Origin: Candidatus Poribacteria bacterium
GTDB lineage: Bacteria; Poribacteria; WGA-4E; WGA-3G
Reading direction: 5' to 3'
Length of the DNA: 64,000 bases
Assembly: GCA_026710795.1 (NCBI GenBank)
Contig: JAPOQK010000024.1
Span: 1-64,000 of the forward strand
The position numbers were made by a program, and so were the translations under genes. Positions 46,298-56,512 of the stretch are shown piece by piece. Positions within the stretch are counted from its first letter, which is position 1; each line of letters starts with the position of its first letter. The notes under the pieces were generated by a model. The model saw nothing but the letters and a program-made list of their open reading frames with translations, ran no database searches and was not told the origin of the DNA.

Positions 46298-48874
46298 ATG
46301 GAATCGGCAAAAAACCTGAAATTAGTACAGAAAACTTGGATAGACTGCTTATTACAGGCATTTCATTTTGTGCCTTCCATACGAAGGTTGATAATCTCGT
46401 TCTGGGTGATTTCCACGATCTTACTACCAAGTGTCTTTGCTCAAGATTGGACACGTTGGGATTTACCTGAAGGTGCAAAAATGCGTCTTGGAAAGGGAAG
46501 TATATACGATGTAAAATATTCACCTGATGGAAATCAGTTAGCAGTAGCAGGTTCTGTTGGGATTTGGATCTATGATGTGAATACCAGGAAGGAATTGTCG
46601 CTACTTACGGAACATAACGCTGGAATTTACAGTATTGCCTACAGTCCTGATGGTACGACACTGGCAAGTACTTCTTATGATGATAGAGTCTGTATTTGGG
46701 ATACTACTAACGGGGAATGCATAACAGAACTCACAGCACACGGAGAGAGAATCCGATCAATTACATTTAGTCCTGATAGCAGCACGCTTGCGGGTGCAAG
46801 TATGGAAGATACAGTCATCCTGTGGGATGTAAAAACGAGAGAACACACCACAACTCTTAGAGGACATAAAAGCTCTGTCACTTCGATTGCTTTTAGTCCT
46901 GATGGTACTACACTTGTCAGTGGAAGTTGGGACGATACTTTGCGTTTGTGGGATGTTGCAACTGGTGAACACAAAGCTACATTATTAAAGCATTCTGATG
47001 GTGTTTCAAATGTTGTGTTTAGTTCTGATGGGAGTACATTCATAAGTAGCGCATACAATCGTGGAGGTATATATATGTGGGATGTTGCTACTGAACAGAA
47101 CATAAAGAAACTCAATGCCCCCTTCTCAACAGAAATCGCTTTAAGTCCGGACGGGAAAACCCTTGCTATAGGAAGTTGGGGAGGATTGCTGCTATGGGAT
47201 GTTGAAAGCAACATACAAAAATATGAACTCATTGGACACTTGTCCAGCATAACATCACTTGCATTCAGTCCAGATGGTAGTACACTTGTTTCTGGCAGTT
47301 ACTCAGATTTACTTCTGTGGGATGTTGCTACTGGTGCACAAAAAGCATCGATTACAGGACATACTAGGGGTGTGAACACTGTTGCATTTTCTCCTGATAC
47401 ACAGACGATTGCCGCAGGAAGTAGAGAGAAAATACGTTTGTGGGATGTTTCCTCTGGTAAACAGAAAACGGTACTCTATGAATATGATGTTGGAAATCGT
47501 AGTTTGGCATTCAGTCCAGACGGTAAAACACTTGCCAGTGAAACCGGATGGTCTATTCGATTATGGAATGTTGATGAGGGTAGACACATAACAACTCTCA
47601 AAGGATTTTTGGGTAATAGTGCATCTGGTTATGGCATTGCTTCTGTTGCTTTTAGTCCAGACGGTAGATTTTTGGCAAGTGGCAGCAGCGATTCCACAGT
47701 GCAGTTATGGTATGCTGGTAGAACATATAAAGGAACACTTATCGGACATAATGCTGGACTTACCTCAATTGCATTTAGTAATGATAGTCGGTTACTCGTA
47801 AGTGGTAGCCGGGACAGAACAATACGACTCTGGGATGTGGTATCAGAAGGAAGTATAAATATATACACCGGACACACAGAAGAAGTAATGTGTGTTGCCA
47901 TTAATCCAGATGCAAGTATCATCGCAAGTGGTAGTATGGACGATACGGTGATTTTGTGGGATGTTGCCACAGTAGAACCGAATCACATTATCACTGCTCA
48001 TAAGAACGGTGTTCAGAATGTTACGTTCAGTCCTGATGGTAAAACGCTTGCCAGTAGTGGAGGGAGGGATGACCCCACCGTGAATCTCTGGGATGTAAAG
48101 ACAGGTGAGTTGAAAACAACACTCAAAGGGCATACAAATTCTGTTACCAGTATTGCATTCAGTTCTGACGGTCGTTTACTAATAAGTGGAAGTTGGGATG
48201 GAACAGTCATGTTATGGGATTATTCTCAAATAGATACAGATGATGTAACCCCACAACTTGTTGAGGATGCGAACCGTGATGGCGTGGTGAATCTCCAAGA
48301 TCTGATTTTTGTAGCAACACAATTTGGGAAATCCGGACCAGATTTGACTGCAGACGTAAACAGCGATGGAGTTGTTGACATCGCGGATTTATTATTGGTT
48401 GCGAATGCACTTGGTGATGGAAATAACGCACCATCTTTAAGGAATATACCTATTCTTGATTCCCTCAACGTTGATGATGTCAAACATTGGTTAATACAGG
48501 CACAGCAAATCAACAACCCAACACCCGCATATCAAAAAGGCATCTCAGTTCTACAGCAACTATTGGAATTATTGACGACAAACAAAACAGCGTTGCTACC
48601 TAACTATCCCAACCCATTCAATCCAGAAACATGGATACCTTTTCAGTTAGCAATACCCAGTGAGGTAACACTACACATTTATTCTTATGATGGAAAGTTG
48701 GTTCGAACATTAACATTAGGACATCGGTCGTCGGGAATCTATCAAAATCAGGACAGTGCAGCGTATTGGGATGGAAAGAATGAATTTGGTGAAGCAGTCG
48801 CAAGTGGCATCTACTTTTATACATTGTCTGCTGGAGAATTTACTGCCACTCGACGTATGGTAATACGTAAATAG
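46298..48874 (+). CDS. Exported WD40 protein H with dockerin-like and C-terminal anchor domains
   Basis: 858 residues from the ATG at 46298 (GGGAG 9 bases upstream; the track start at 46250 lies inside the promoter). The long N-region is followed by a hydrophobic signal LIISFWVISTILLPSVFAQ. Entry motif LPEGAKMRLGKGSI, 14 blade ends, then a dockerin-like pair (DANRDGVVNLQDL, DVNSDGVVDIADL), a linker helix and the anchor domain NYPNPFNPETWIPFQL ending RRMVIRK. The DNA around the signal cleavage site is identical over about 70 bp to gene J. First gene of a four-gene operon. Confidence 0.85.
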   Translation: MESAKNLKLVQKTWIDCLLQAFHFVPSIRRLIISFWVISTILLPSVFAQDWTRWDLPEGAKMRLGKGSIYDVKYSPDGNQLAVAGSVGIWIYDVNTRKELSLLTEHNAGIYSIAYSPDGTTLASTSYDDRVCIWDTTNGECITELTAHGERIRSITFSPDSSTLAGASMEDTVILWDVKTREHTTTLRGHKSSVTSIAFSPDGTTLVSGSWDDTLRLWDVATGEHKATLLKHSDGVSNVVFSSDGSTFISSAYNRGGIYMWDVATEQNIKKLNAPFSTEIALSPDGKTLAIGSWGGLLLWDVESNIQKYELIGHLSSITSLAFSPDGSTLVSGSYSDLLLWDVATGAQKASITGHTRGVNTVAFSPDTQTIAAGSREKIRLWDVSSGKQKTVLYEYDVGNRSLAFSPDGKTLASETGWSIRLWNVDEGRHITTLKGFLGNSASGYGIASVAFSPDGRFLASGSSDSTVQLWYAGRTYKGTLIGHNAGLTSIAFSNDSRLLVSGSRDRTIRLWDVVSEGSINIYTGHTEEVMCVAINPDASIIASGSMDDTVILWDVATVEPNHIITAHKNGVQNVTFSPDGKTLASSGGRDDPTVNLWDVKTGELKTTLKGHTNSVTSIAFSSDGRLLISGSWDGTVMLWDYSQIDTDDVTPQLVEDANRDGVVNLQDLIFVATQFGKSGPDLTADVNSDGVVDIADLLLVANALGDGNNAPSLRNIPILDSLNVDDVKHWLIQAQQINNPTPAYQKGISVLQQLLELLTTNKTALLPNYPNPFNPETWIPFQLAIPSEVTLHIYSYDGKLVRTLTLGHRSSGIYQNQDSAAYWDGKNEFGEAVASGIYFYTLSAGEFTATRRMVIRK

Positions 48875-48885
48875 GAGACGAATTG

Positions 48886-51396
48886 ATGAAAACCGTACGA
48901 TTTTCAGTGATAACATTTATTCTTATAACAATCTTCATTTCACCAAAGGCATTTTCACAAGAATACCAACAATGGGGATTGCCACAAAATGCCAAAATGC
49001 GTATAGGAAAAGGGGGTATATCGGATGTCACATTTTCTCCTGACAACACAAAACTCTATGTGGCAAGTTCTATTGGGATTTGGATATACGATGTCAATAC
49101 AGGTAAAGAGTTAAAGTTACTCAATAACCATTCGGGTACTATTACAAGTGTAGCATTCAGTCCTGATGGTCGTACACTCGCGAGCAGCTGCGCATCTGAA
49201 TTTTATTTGTGGGATGTTAACACTGGGGATCAAAAACTAACTATTTCAGGACACACATCCGACATCAGGAGTGTAACATTTAGTCCGGATGGTAAGACTC
49301 TCGTAACAGGTGGTGGTTGGAAAGACGGAACGCTGCAACTGTGGGATGTCAACACGGGTGCACTGAAGAATACACTTGTAGGACATACGGATAGCTTATC
49401 GTGTGTTACCTATAGTCCAGATGGTAACACAATCGCAAGTTGTGGAGAGGATGATGTAGGCACGATAAAGTTGTGGGATGTTAACACAGGTTTGCTCAAA
49501 ACAACTCTCACTGGAGGAAAATACAAAGTACAAAAAATAATATTCAGTCCAGATGGAGGAACATTAGTAAGTTGTGAAGGCTGGTTTGGAAACGATGTGA
49601 AGCTGTGGAATACCATCACTGGTGAACATATCTTGACGTTCAGGGGACATACAGACGGTGTTAACAGTATCAGTTTCAGTCAAGATGGTAGCATCCTTGC
49701 AAGTGGAAGTTCCGATGGGACAGTAGTTCTGTGGAACGGAACGACTGGAGAATACATAACTACACTTCTTGACCATACAGGACCTGTCCTAAACGTTGTG
49801 TATAGTCCAAATGGTCGTATCTTTGCAAGTAGTGATTGGGAAGGTAAAATAATACTGCGAGATGCAGACAGTCTTGAACATATTACTACTATTGATGGAC
49901 ATATGCCGAATATCTATAGCATTGCATACAGTCCAAACGGAAGCCAAATTGTAAGTGGAGGTACGGATGGGAAGGTGCGTCTGTGGGATACCGATACAGG
50001 AAAAAACATACACACACTCACAGGACATGTTGACGGAGTAGAATCTGTTGCATTCAGTCCGAATGGACACACTATAGCCAGCAGTGGTGATTGGGATGAT
50101 AGGACAGTACGGTTATGGGACGTTACTACGGGTGTACATATCAAAAGCCTATTGGGACACAAGCGGGGTGTATCGGTTGTAATCTACAGTCCAGATGGAA
50201 AAACACTTGCTACTGGGAGTGGAGACGAAAAGGTAGGTGTATGGGATGCCGCAACAGGTAATCACATTATTACATTTACTGGACATACAGATAGCATAAT
50301 AAGTATGGCGTTTAGTCCAAACGGTACTATTTTGGCAAGTGGAAGTTACGGAGATCTACGTTTATGGGATATTCAGAGTAGGCAACTTATTACCAATTTC
50401 ACTAAACATAGTGGTTGGATCGGATCGCTTGCGTTTAGTCCGGATGGAAGAACATTGGCAAGTTGTGGGGGTGATCGTAATGTGTATTTGTGGGATGTTC
50501 CTACGCTAACTCATAAATCCACAATTTCCGGGTTTTTAGATGGTGTTCGGAGTGTTGTGTTTAGTCCAGATGGACAAACGCTTGTAAGCACTGGATCTGG
50601 ACGAGACAGAATAGTTCGTCTGTGGGATCCTGATAGTGGTATGCTTAAATTATCTCTTGCAGGACATACAAATGGAGTTCTTACATCCGCTTTCAGTCCA
50701 GATGGAAAGACCCTTGCTACCGCGGGATATGATGATGTTATTTTCTTGTGGGATCTTGAATCCATAATGAATCCAACAGAAAATTCATTAGATGTTAATG
50801 GGGACGGTATAGTTGATCAATTAGACTTAGTCATCGTTGCCGCAAACTTCGGACAGACAGGACCAAATGATGCCGATGTAAATGGTGACGGAATAGTCGA
50901 TATCGCTGATCTTTTGATAGTTGCTGGCGCGATAGATGATGATGCCGCTGCTCCTTCAACATTAAGTCGAGATATGAAACACCTCCCCTCAAGAACTGAT
51001 GTACAGAAATGGCTTACCGATGCAAAGCAGTTAAACCCAACAGATACAACATTTCAAAGAGGTATCCGTTTTCTTGAACAACTTTTGCTTGCACTAACAC
51101 CAGAAAAAACAACACTTCTCTCGAACTATCCAAACCCGTTCAATCCAGAGACTTGGATACCGTATCAATTATCAGAGGCAGCGGATGTTTCGCTCCAAAT
51201 CTATTCATCTGATGGACAGTTGATTCGTTCCTTCAATATAGGTCATCGATCTGCGGGGCTTTACCAAAGTCAAGGACGCGCAGTATATTGGGATGGAAAG
51301 AATGATATAGGAGAACTTGTTGCGAGTGGCGTCTACTTCTACAAATTTTCTGCAGGACAATTCTCTGCTACACGACGGATGGTAATAAGAAAATAA
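48886..51396 (+). CDS. Exported WD40 protein I with dockerin-like and C-terminal anchor domains
   Basis: 836 residues. Start at the ATG 48886; TAGGAG, 8 bases upstream, includes the stop codon of gene H, so translation is coupled. Signal peptide ending KAFSQ, entry motif LPQNAKMRIGKGGI, 14 blade ends (several with Cys in the strand, for example ASCGEDD and ASCGGDR), dockerin-like pair DVNGDGIVDQLDL and DVNGDGIVDIADL, then the anchor domain. The last ~550 bp are almost identical to gene K although the propellers differ, which points to recombination between them. Confidence 0.87.
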   Translation: MKTVRFSVITFILITIFISPKAFSQEYQQWGLPQNAKMRIGKGGISDVTFSPDNTKLYVASSIGIWIYDVNTGKELKLLNNHSGTITSVAFSPDGRTLASSCASEFYLWDVNTGDQKLTISGHTSDIRSVTFSPDGKTLVTGGGWKDGTLQLWDVNTGALKNTLVGHTDSLSCVTYSPDGNTIASCGEDDVGTIKLWDVNTGLLKTTLTGGKYKVQKIIFSPDGGTLVSCEGWFGNDVKLWNTITGEHILTFRGHTDGVNSISFSQDGSILASGSSDGTVVLWNGTTGEYITTLLDHTGPVLNVVYSPNGRIFASSDWEGKIILRDADSLEHITTIDGHMPNIYSIAYSPNGSQIVSGGTDGKVRLWDTDTGKNIHTLTGHVDGVESVAFSPNGHTIASSGDWDDRTVRLWDVTTGVHIKSLLGHKRGVSVVIYSPDGKTLATGSGDEKVGVWDAATGNHIITFTGHTDSIISMAFSPNGTILASGSYGDLRLWDIQSRQLITNFTKHSGWIGSLAFSPDGRTLASCGGDRNVYLWDVPTLTHKSTISGFLDGVRSVVFSPDGQTLVSTGSGRDRIVRLWDPDSGMLKLSLAGHTNGVLTSAFSPDGKTLATAGYDDVIFLWDLESIMNPTENSLDVNGDGIVDQLDLVIVAANFGQTGPNDADVNGDGIVDIADLLIVAGAIDDDAAAPSTLSRDMKHLPSRTDVQKWLTDAKQLNPTDTTFQRGIRFLEQLLLALTPEKTTLLSNYPNPFNPETWIPYQLSEAADVSLQIYSSDGQLIRSFNIGHRSAGLYQSQGRAVYWDGKNDIGELVASGVYFYKFSAGQFSATRRMVIRK

Positions 51397-51410
51397 AAAG
51401 GAGAACAACA

Positions 51411-53933
51411 ATGAAAAAAACACCACTTTTAATCATCAATATTTTATTTCTTTTAACCGTCTTTCTACCAAGTGTCTTTGCTCAAGATTGGACACGTTGG
51501 GATTTACCTGAAGGTGCAAAAATGCGTCTTGGCAAGGGTGGTGTAGAAAATATAACCTTCTCATCAGATAATAATAGGATGATAGTTGAAAGTACCATAG
51601 GTATTTGGATATATGATGCACATACGGGTGTTGAATTAGACCTAATTGCTGAAAGTCCAGACAACATTCTCGGAGTAAGTCCGGATGCCAGCCTTTATGT
51701 TACATCGGATGAAAACAACATAGTCCAATTGCGAGACCTGACTGATAAAAGTGTTAAAGTAACCCTAAATGGTGAAACAGAGGAAATTTACCATATCGCA
51801 TTTTGTCCAGATATGCAGATGCTTGCGGGGACAAGTGAGGAAGATATTCATCTTTGGGATCTCACCACAGGAGAACATAATGCAACTCTCAAAGGACATA
51901 CGAAATGGGTAGGTGCTATTGCCTTCAGTCCGGATAACTCAACCCTTGCCAGTAAAAGTTCAGATGGCACACTACGACTGTGGGATGTTGCCACTGCTAC
52001 ACACAAAGATACTTTATCCGAGTATGCAAGCGGAATCCGTTATCTTATATTCAGTCCAGACGGGAAAACACTCATAAGTGGTGATACATACGACGACGAC
52101 GTACAAGTATGGGATCTTGACACCGGGCAAAGGAAATATGAAATTGATACACTATCCATGAATTCTATAGACTTAAGTAGGGATGGCAAAACACTCGCAA
52201 TCGGTGGTCAAAATGGATTACATCTGTGGGATATTGCCACAGGTACACACATAGCTGAACTCGGAGCATATCTGGGTAGAATAAGCTCTGTTGCTTTCAG
52301 TCCTGATGGTCGTACACTCGCGAGTGGTGGAAGTGACGAACTGTATTTGTATGATGTTACAAGCGGTGAACGAAAGAAGTCTATTACTGGACATACAACA
52401 TCAGTATTTGGAATGGCAATCAGTCCTGATGGAAACACCCTCGCAACATCTACAAGAGAAAAAATACATCTATGGGATCCTAACACCGGTGAATACAAAC
52501 GGTTGATCTTTGGAGGACATTGGTCATCATATATTGATTTAGCATTTAGTCCTGATGGAAATACGCTTGTAAGTCAGGAAATATCGCGCCTTCTCTTATG
52601 GGACGTCGAAAGTGCTACACACATTGTCACTCTCTCAAGGTTTGGTGGATCACCACGACAAGGTGGAGGAAGCATTACTTGGGGATCTTCATCCATTGCC
52701 TTTAGTCCTGATGGGAAATTACTTTTTTGGGGAAATAGATATTCCACAGCAATCCATGTATGGTATGGCGGTAGAACACAAAAAACTGCACTTATCGGAC
52801 ACACAGAAGGCATCAATTCTATCACCCTAAATCATGATGGTAGTAGCCTTGCCAGTGCAAGTAATGACCAGACGGTCCGTTTGTGGGATGTTGCAACTGA
52901 AACAAATATATCAACTTTCACCGGACATACAGGGAAAGTGTTTAGTGTTGCATTTCACCCAAAAGATAACATCATAGCAAGCAGTGGTGAGGATAATACA
53001 ATTATATTATGGGATATAGCAACGGGGGAACCGAGAACCATAGATACTGAATATACCGATGGAGTAGGTTCAATCCGTTTCAGTGTTGATGGAAGAACAC
53101 TTGTTAGTAGAGGTACAGACTATTGGGATGACAATACCGTACAGATTCGGGATGTGGCAACGGGGGAATTAATATCCATCCTTACAGGACATACGTCTGG
53201 TACATATAATATTGCCTTTAGTCCTGATGGTAAAACACTTGCCAGTGCAAGTTCGGACGGAACAGTCCTGTTATGGGATTACACCCCATATTTAGATACC
53301 ACAGAGGAACCAGTACAACTCGCTGAAGATGTGAATCATGATGGCACAGTAGACATACAAGATCTAATTCATGTTGCTACACATTATGGACAGATCGGAG
53401 ATGAAAATGCAGCTGATGTGAATGGTGACGGTATTGTCAATATCGCAGATATTTTGTTAGTGGCTGCTGCACTCGAAAATGGAAACGCTGCTCCCTCAAA
53501 ATATATGCATTCTATAGAATTACTCACTGCAGCAGAAGTGAAACAGTGGTTAGATCAATCACGGCTAATCTTCAATAAGACACCTATTTATCAGAAAGGT
53601 ATTGCCAAACTTGAACAGTTATTGACTCAGTTAACACCAAGAGAAACTGTGCTGCTAACTAACTATCCGAATCCTTTCAATCCTGAAACGTGGATACCTT
53701 ATAAGTTGGCAAAACCGGCTAACGTTATGTTCCACATCTATTCATCTGATGGACAATTAGTACGAACACTAAAGTTAGGACATCAAAATGCTGGTGTCTA
53801 TCAGGACAGGACACATGCAGCATATTGGGACGGTAAAAACGAATTCGGAGAACATGTTGCCAGCGGGATCTATTTTTATACAATGACTGCCGGGAATTGG
53901 ACAGCAACGAACCGAATGGTGATAAGAAAATAG
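51411..53933 (+). CDS. Exported WD40 protein J with dockerin-like and C-terminal anchor domains
   Basis: 840 residues. AAAAGGAG lies 8 bases before the ATG, 14 bp after gene I. Signal peptide ending PSVFAQ and entry motif LPEGAKMRLGKGGV, identical in DNA to gene H over about 70 bp. Fourteen blade ends, some altered (LRDLTDKSV, IRDVATGEL). Dockerin-like pair DVNHDGTVDIQDL and DVNGDGIVNIADI, then linker and anchor domain NYPNPFNPETWIPYKL ending NRMVIRK. Third gene of the operon. Confidence 0.87.
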   Translation: MKKTPLLIINILFLLTVFLPSVFAQDWTRWDLPEGAKMRLGKGGVENITFSSDNNRMIVESTIGIWIYDAHTGVELDLIAESPDNILGVSPDASLYVTSDENNIVQLRDLTDKSVKVTLNGETEEIYHIAFCPDMQMLAGTSEEDIHLWDLTTGEHNATLKGHTKWVGAIAFSPDNSTLASKSSDGTLRLWDVATATHKDTLSEYASGIRYLIFSPDGKTLISGDTYDDDVQVWDLDTGQRKYEIDTLSMNSIDLSRDGKTLAIGGQNGLHLWDIATGTHIAELGAYLGRISSVAFSPDGRTLASGGSDELYLYDVTSGERKKSITGHTTSVFGMAISPDGNTLATSTREKIHLWDPNTGEYKRLIFGGHWSSYIDLAFSPDGNTLVSQEISRLLLWDVESATHIVTLSRFGGSPRQGGGSITWGSSSIAFSPDGKLLFWGNRYSTAIHVWYGGRTQKTALIGHTEGINSITLNHDGSSLASASNDQTVRLWDVATETNISTFTGHTGKVFSVAFHPKDNIIASSGEDNTIILWDIATGEPRTIDTEYTDGVGSIRFSVDGRTLVSRGTDYWDDNTVQIRDVATGELISILTGHTSGTYNIAFSPDGKTLASASSDGTVLLWDYTPYLDTTEEPVQLAEDVNHDGTVDIQDLIHVATHYGQIGDENAADVNGDGIVNIADILLVAAALENGNAAPSKYMHSIELLTAAEVKQWLDQSRLIFNKTPIYQKGIAKLEQLLTQLTPRETVLLTNYPNPFNPETWIPYKLAKPANVMFHIYSSDGQLVRTLKLGHQNAGVYQDRTHAAYWDGKNEFGEHVASGIYFYTMTAGNWTATNRMVIRK

Positions 53934-53945
53934 GAGACTAAATTG

Positions 53946-56495
53946 ATGAAAACTATGCGACTTTCGGTTTATATTTTAATGTTTTGTATTCTATATTCAC
54001 CAAATACATTTGCACAAGATTATACACAATGGGCGTTGCCAGCGGGGGCAAAAATGCGTCTTGGGAAAGGTGTTATCTATGGAAATATAACCTTTTCTCC
54101 AGATAGTTCTCTGCTCGCAGTTGCCAGTACTATTGGAGTCTGGTTATACAATGGACACACAGGCAAAGAGCAAAATCTGCTCACTAACAATTCCAATTAT
54201 GTGTCAAGTGTAGCATTCAGTCCTGATGGGAACACGCTTGCAAGTTGTAGTGGAAACGAATTCTATCTATGGGATGTTGAAACAGGTAAAATCAAACTTG
54301 GCATTTCGGCACACCTGAAATATATCACAAATATAAGATTCAATCCAAATGGAAAGATTCTTGCTACATGCAGTAAGTACTATAGAGACGGAACAGTCAA
54401 GTTGTGGGATGTGTCAACAGGAGAACTAATAACAACAATAATTGCGCATGAAGATGGTATTGAAACCATCGACTTCAGTCCAGATGGAACCTTTCTCGTT
54501 AGTGTTGGTGAGGATGAGGAAGACTGGACGATGAAATTTTGGGATGTTGAAACTGGTGAACTAAAGACAACTTATATATTAGAAAATAGTAGGAACGTCT
54601 TTCAGCCGAATATCACATTCAGTCCAGACAGTAACACTATAGCAATATGCGGTGGATGGACCAACAAAACGGTCCAATTATGGGATGTGGCTGCTGGAAC
54701 ACTGAAAACCAACCTTCAGGGACACACGGATAGTGTTCATAATATTGCGTTTAGTCCCGATAGCCGCACACTTGCAAGTGGAAGTGATGACCGAACGGTA
54801 TGTCTATGGGACGTTTCTACAGGGAGTTATAAGACTACACTCATAGCACATACTGACGACATCGTGAGTCTTGCATATAGTCCAGATGGAAATACGATCG
54901 CGAGTGGAAGTTCCGATGGAACAATCGTTTTGTGGGATGCAATGAATCTACAACCCAGAGCTACAATTACTGAACATGTCACATGGATTAATGAGATTGA
55001 TTTTAGTCCAGATGGACGTACTATAGTAAGTGGAGGTGAGGATAAATTGGTGCGTCTGTGGGATACATCCTCAGGTAAAAACATCAAAAACTTCGCAGGA
55101 CATATAGCACCTGTTGAATCTGTTGCGTTTAGTACGGATGGAGATACCATAGCAAGCGCAAGTAGTCATATAAATGAAAACTTTTGGTTCGCGGATGACT
55201 ATACGGTAAGGTTATGGGATGCTGTCTCTGGCACACAAGAATCAATCCTATTTGGACATGATCGGCAAGTCTATTTTGTTGACTATAGTCCTGATGGACG
55301 CTATCTCATAAGTTGTGGGGATGATGAAAGGGCGATACTTTGGGATGCGGCAACAGGATTTCCTCTATGGACGATTGATATAGGTCAGAATCAGGCATCA
55401 ATTGCTGCTTTTACACCAGATGGACGTACACTCGCTATCAGAGATGGAACAAAGGTTCGTTTGTTAGATATAACCAATAGACAATCCATAGCAGCGATTA
55501 CCGGATATTCGGTTGGGAATAGTAACATTGTGTTCAGTCCTGATGGAAAAACGCTCACGACAGTTATATCCGAAACCGAGGTGCTTTTTTGGGATATTGC
55601 CACAGGTGAGGAAAAAACAATCCAAACACAACATTATGGTAGAGTTGTTACTCTTGCATATAGTCCAGATGGAGAAACACTCGTGACCGCAACAACACGA
55701 GGAAACGAACCGATGCAGTTTTGGGATCCAATCAGTGGCAAACTCAAAATGAGGTTGGTAGGCATGCCAACTGGCATATATAGTCTAAAGTTTAGTGCTG
55801 ATGGTAACACTTTTGCGACATTAGATAGAGGTGGGACAATCCTTTTGTGGGATTACGCTAACATTGCTAATTCGATAAGACTTAAAGCGGATGTTAACGG
55901 AGATGGAGTTGTTGATGTGCAGGATTTGGTGTCAGTTGCCACAAACTTCGGACAGACAGGTCCAAATGATGCCGATGTAAATGGTGACGGAATAGTTGAT
56001 ATTGCTGATCTTTTGATAGTTGCTGGCGCATTAGATGATGATGCCGCTGCTCCTTTAGCATTGAATCAAGATATGAAACACTTCCCCTCAAGAACTGATG
56101 TACAGAAATGGCTTACCGATGCGCAGCAATTGGATATATTGGATACAACTTCACAGAAAGGTATCCGTTTTCTTGAACAACTTTTGCTTGCACTAACACC
56201 AGAAAAAACAACACTTCTCCCAAACTATCCAAACCCTTTCAATCCAGAGACTTGGATACCGTATCAATTATCAGAGGCAGCGGATGTTTCGCTCCAAATC
56301 TATTCATCTGGTGGACAGTTGATTCGTTCCTTCAATATAGGTCATCGATCTGCGGGGCTTTACCAAAGTCAAGGACGCGCAGCATATTGGGATGGAAAGA
56401 ATGAATTAGGAGAACCTGTTGCAAGTGGTGTCTATTTCTATATCCTAACAGCGGGACAGTTTGCTGCAACACGAAAAATGTTGATAAGAAAATGA
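53946..56495 (+). CDS. Exported WD40 protein K with dockerin-like and C-terminal anchor domains
   Basis: 849 residues from the ATG at 53946; TAGGAG overlaps the stop of gene J. Signal peptide ending PNTFAQ, entry motif LPAGAKMRLGKGVI, 14 blade ends with more divergent blades near the middle (LLDITNRQS). Dockerin-like pair DVNGDGVVDVQDL and DVNGDGIVDIADL, linker and anchor domain as in gene I. Last gene of the operon; an intrinsic terminator follows at once. Surface display is inferred from the tail; function unknown. Confidence 0.87.
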   Translation: MKTMRLSVYILMFCILYSPNTFAQDYTQWALPAGAKMRLGKGVIYGNITFSPDSSLLAVASTIGVWLYNGHTGKEQNLLTNNSNYVSSVAFSPDGNTLASCSGNEFYLWDVETGKIKLGISAHLKYITNIRFNPNGKILATCSKYYRDGTVKLWDVSTGELITTIIAHEDGIETIDFSPDGTFLVSVGEDEEDWTMKFWDVETGELKTTYILENSRNVFQPNITFSPDSNTIAICGGWTNKTVQLWDVAAGTLKTNLQGHTDSVHNIAFSPDSRTLASGSDDRTVCLWDVSTGSYKTTLIAHTDDIVSLAYSPDGNTIASGSSDGTIVLWDAMNLQPRATITEHVTWINEIDFSPDGRTIVSGGEDKLVRLWDTSSGKNIKNFAGHIAPVESVAFSTDGDTIASASSHINENFWFADDYTVRLWDAVSGTQESILFGHDRQVYFVDYSPDGRYLISCGDDERAILWDAATGFPLWTIDIGQNQASIAAFTPDGRTLAIRDGTKVRLLDITNRQSIAAITGYSVGNSNIVFSPDGKTLTTVISETEVLFWDIATGEEKTIQTQHYGRVVTLAYSPDGETLVTATTRGNEPMQFWDPISGKLKMRLVGMPTGIYSLKFSADGNTFATLDRGGTILLWDYANIANSIRLKADVNGDGVVDVQDLVSVATNFGQTGPNDADVNGDGIVDIADLLIVAGALDDDAAAPLALNQDMKHFPSRTDVQKWLTDAQQLDILDTTSQKGIRFLEQLLLALTPEKTTLLPNYPNPFNPETWIPYQLSEAADVSLQIYSSGGQLIRSFNIGHRSAGLYQSQGRAAYWDGKNELGEPVASGVYFYILTAGQFAATRKMLIRK

Positions 56496-56512
56496 TTTGT
56501 AATTCATTTATT

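Noticed and set aside
45560-56490. Reading the C-terminal domain as proof of a Bacteroidetes-type T9SS
   Set aside because: The domain resembles T9SS type A and FlgD-like tails, but no por/gld/spr genes are in the window, and similar tails occur in phyla without a proven T9SS.
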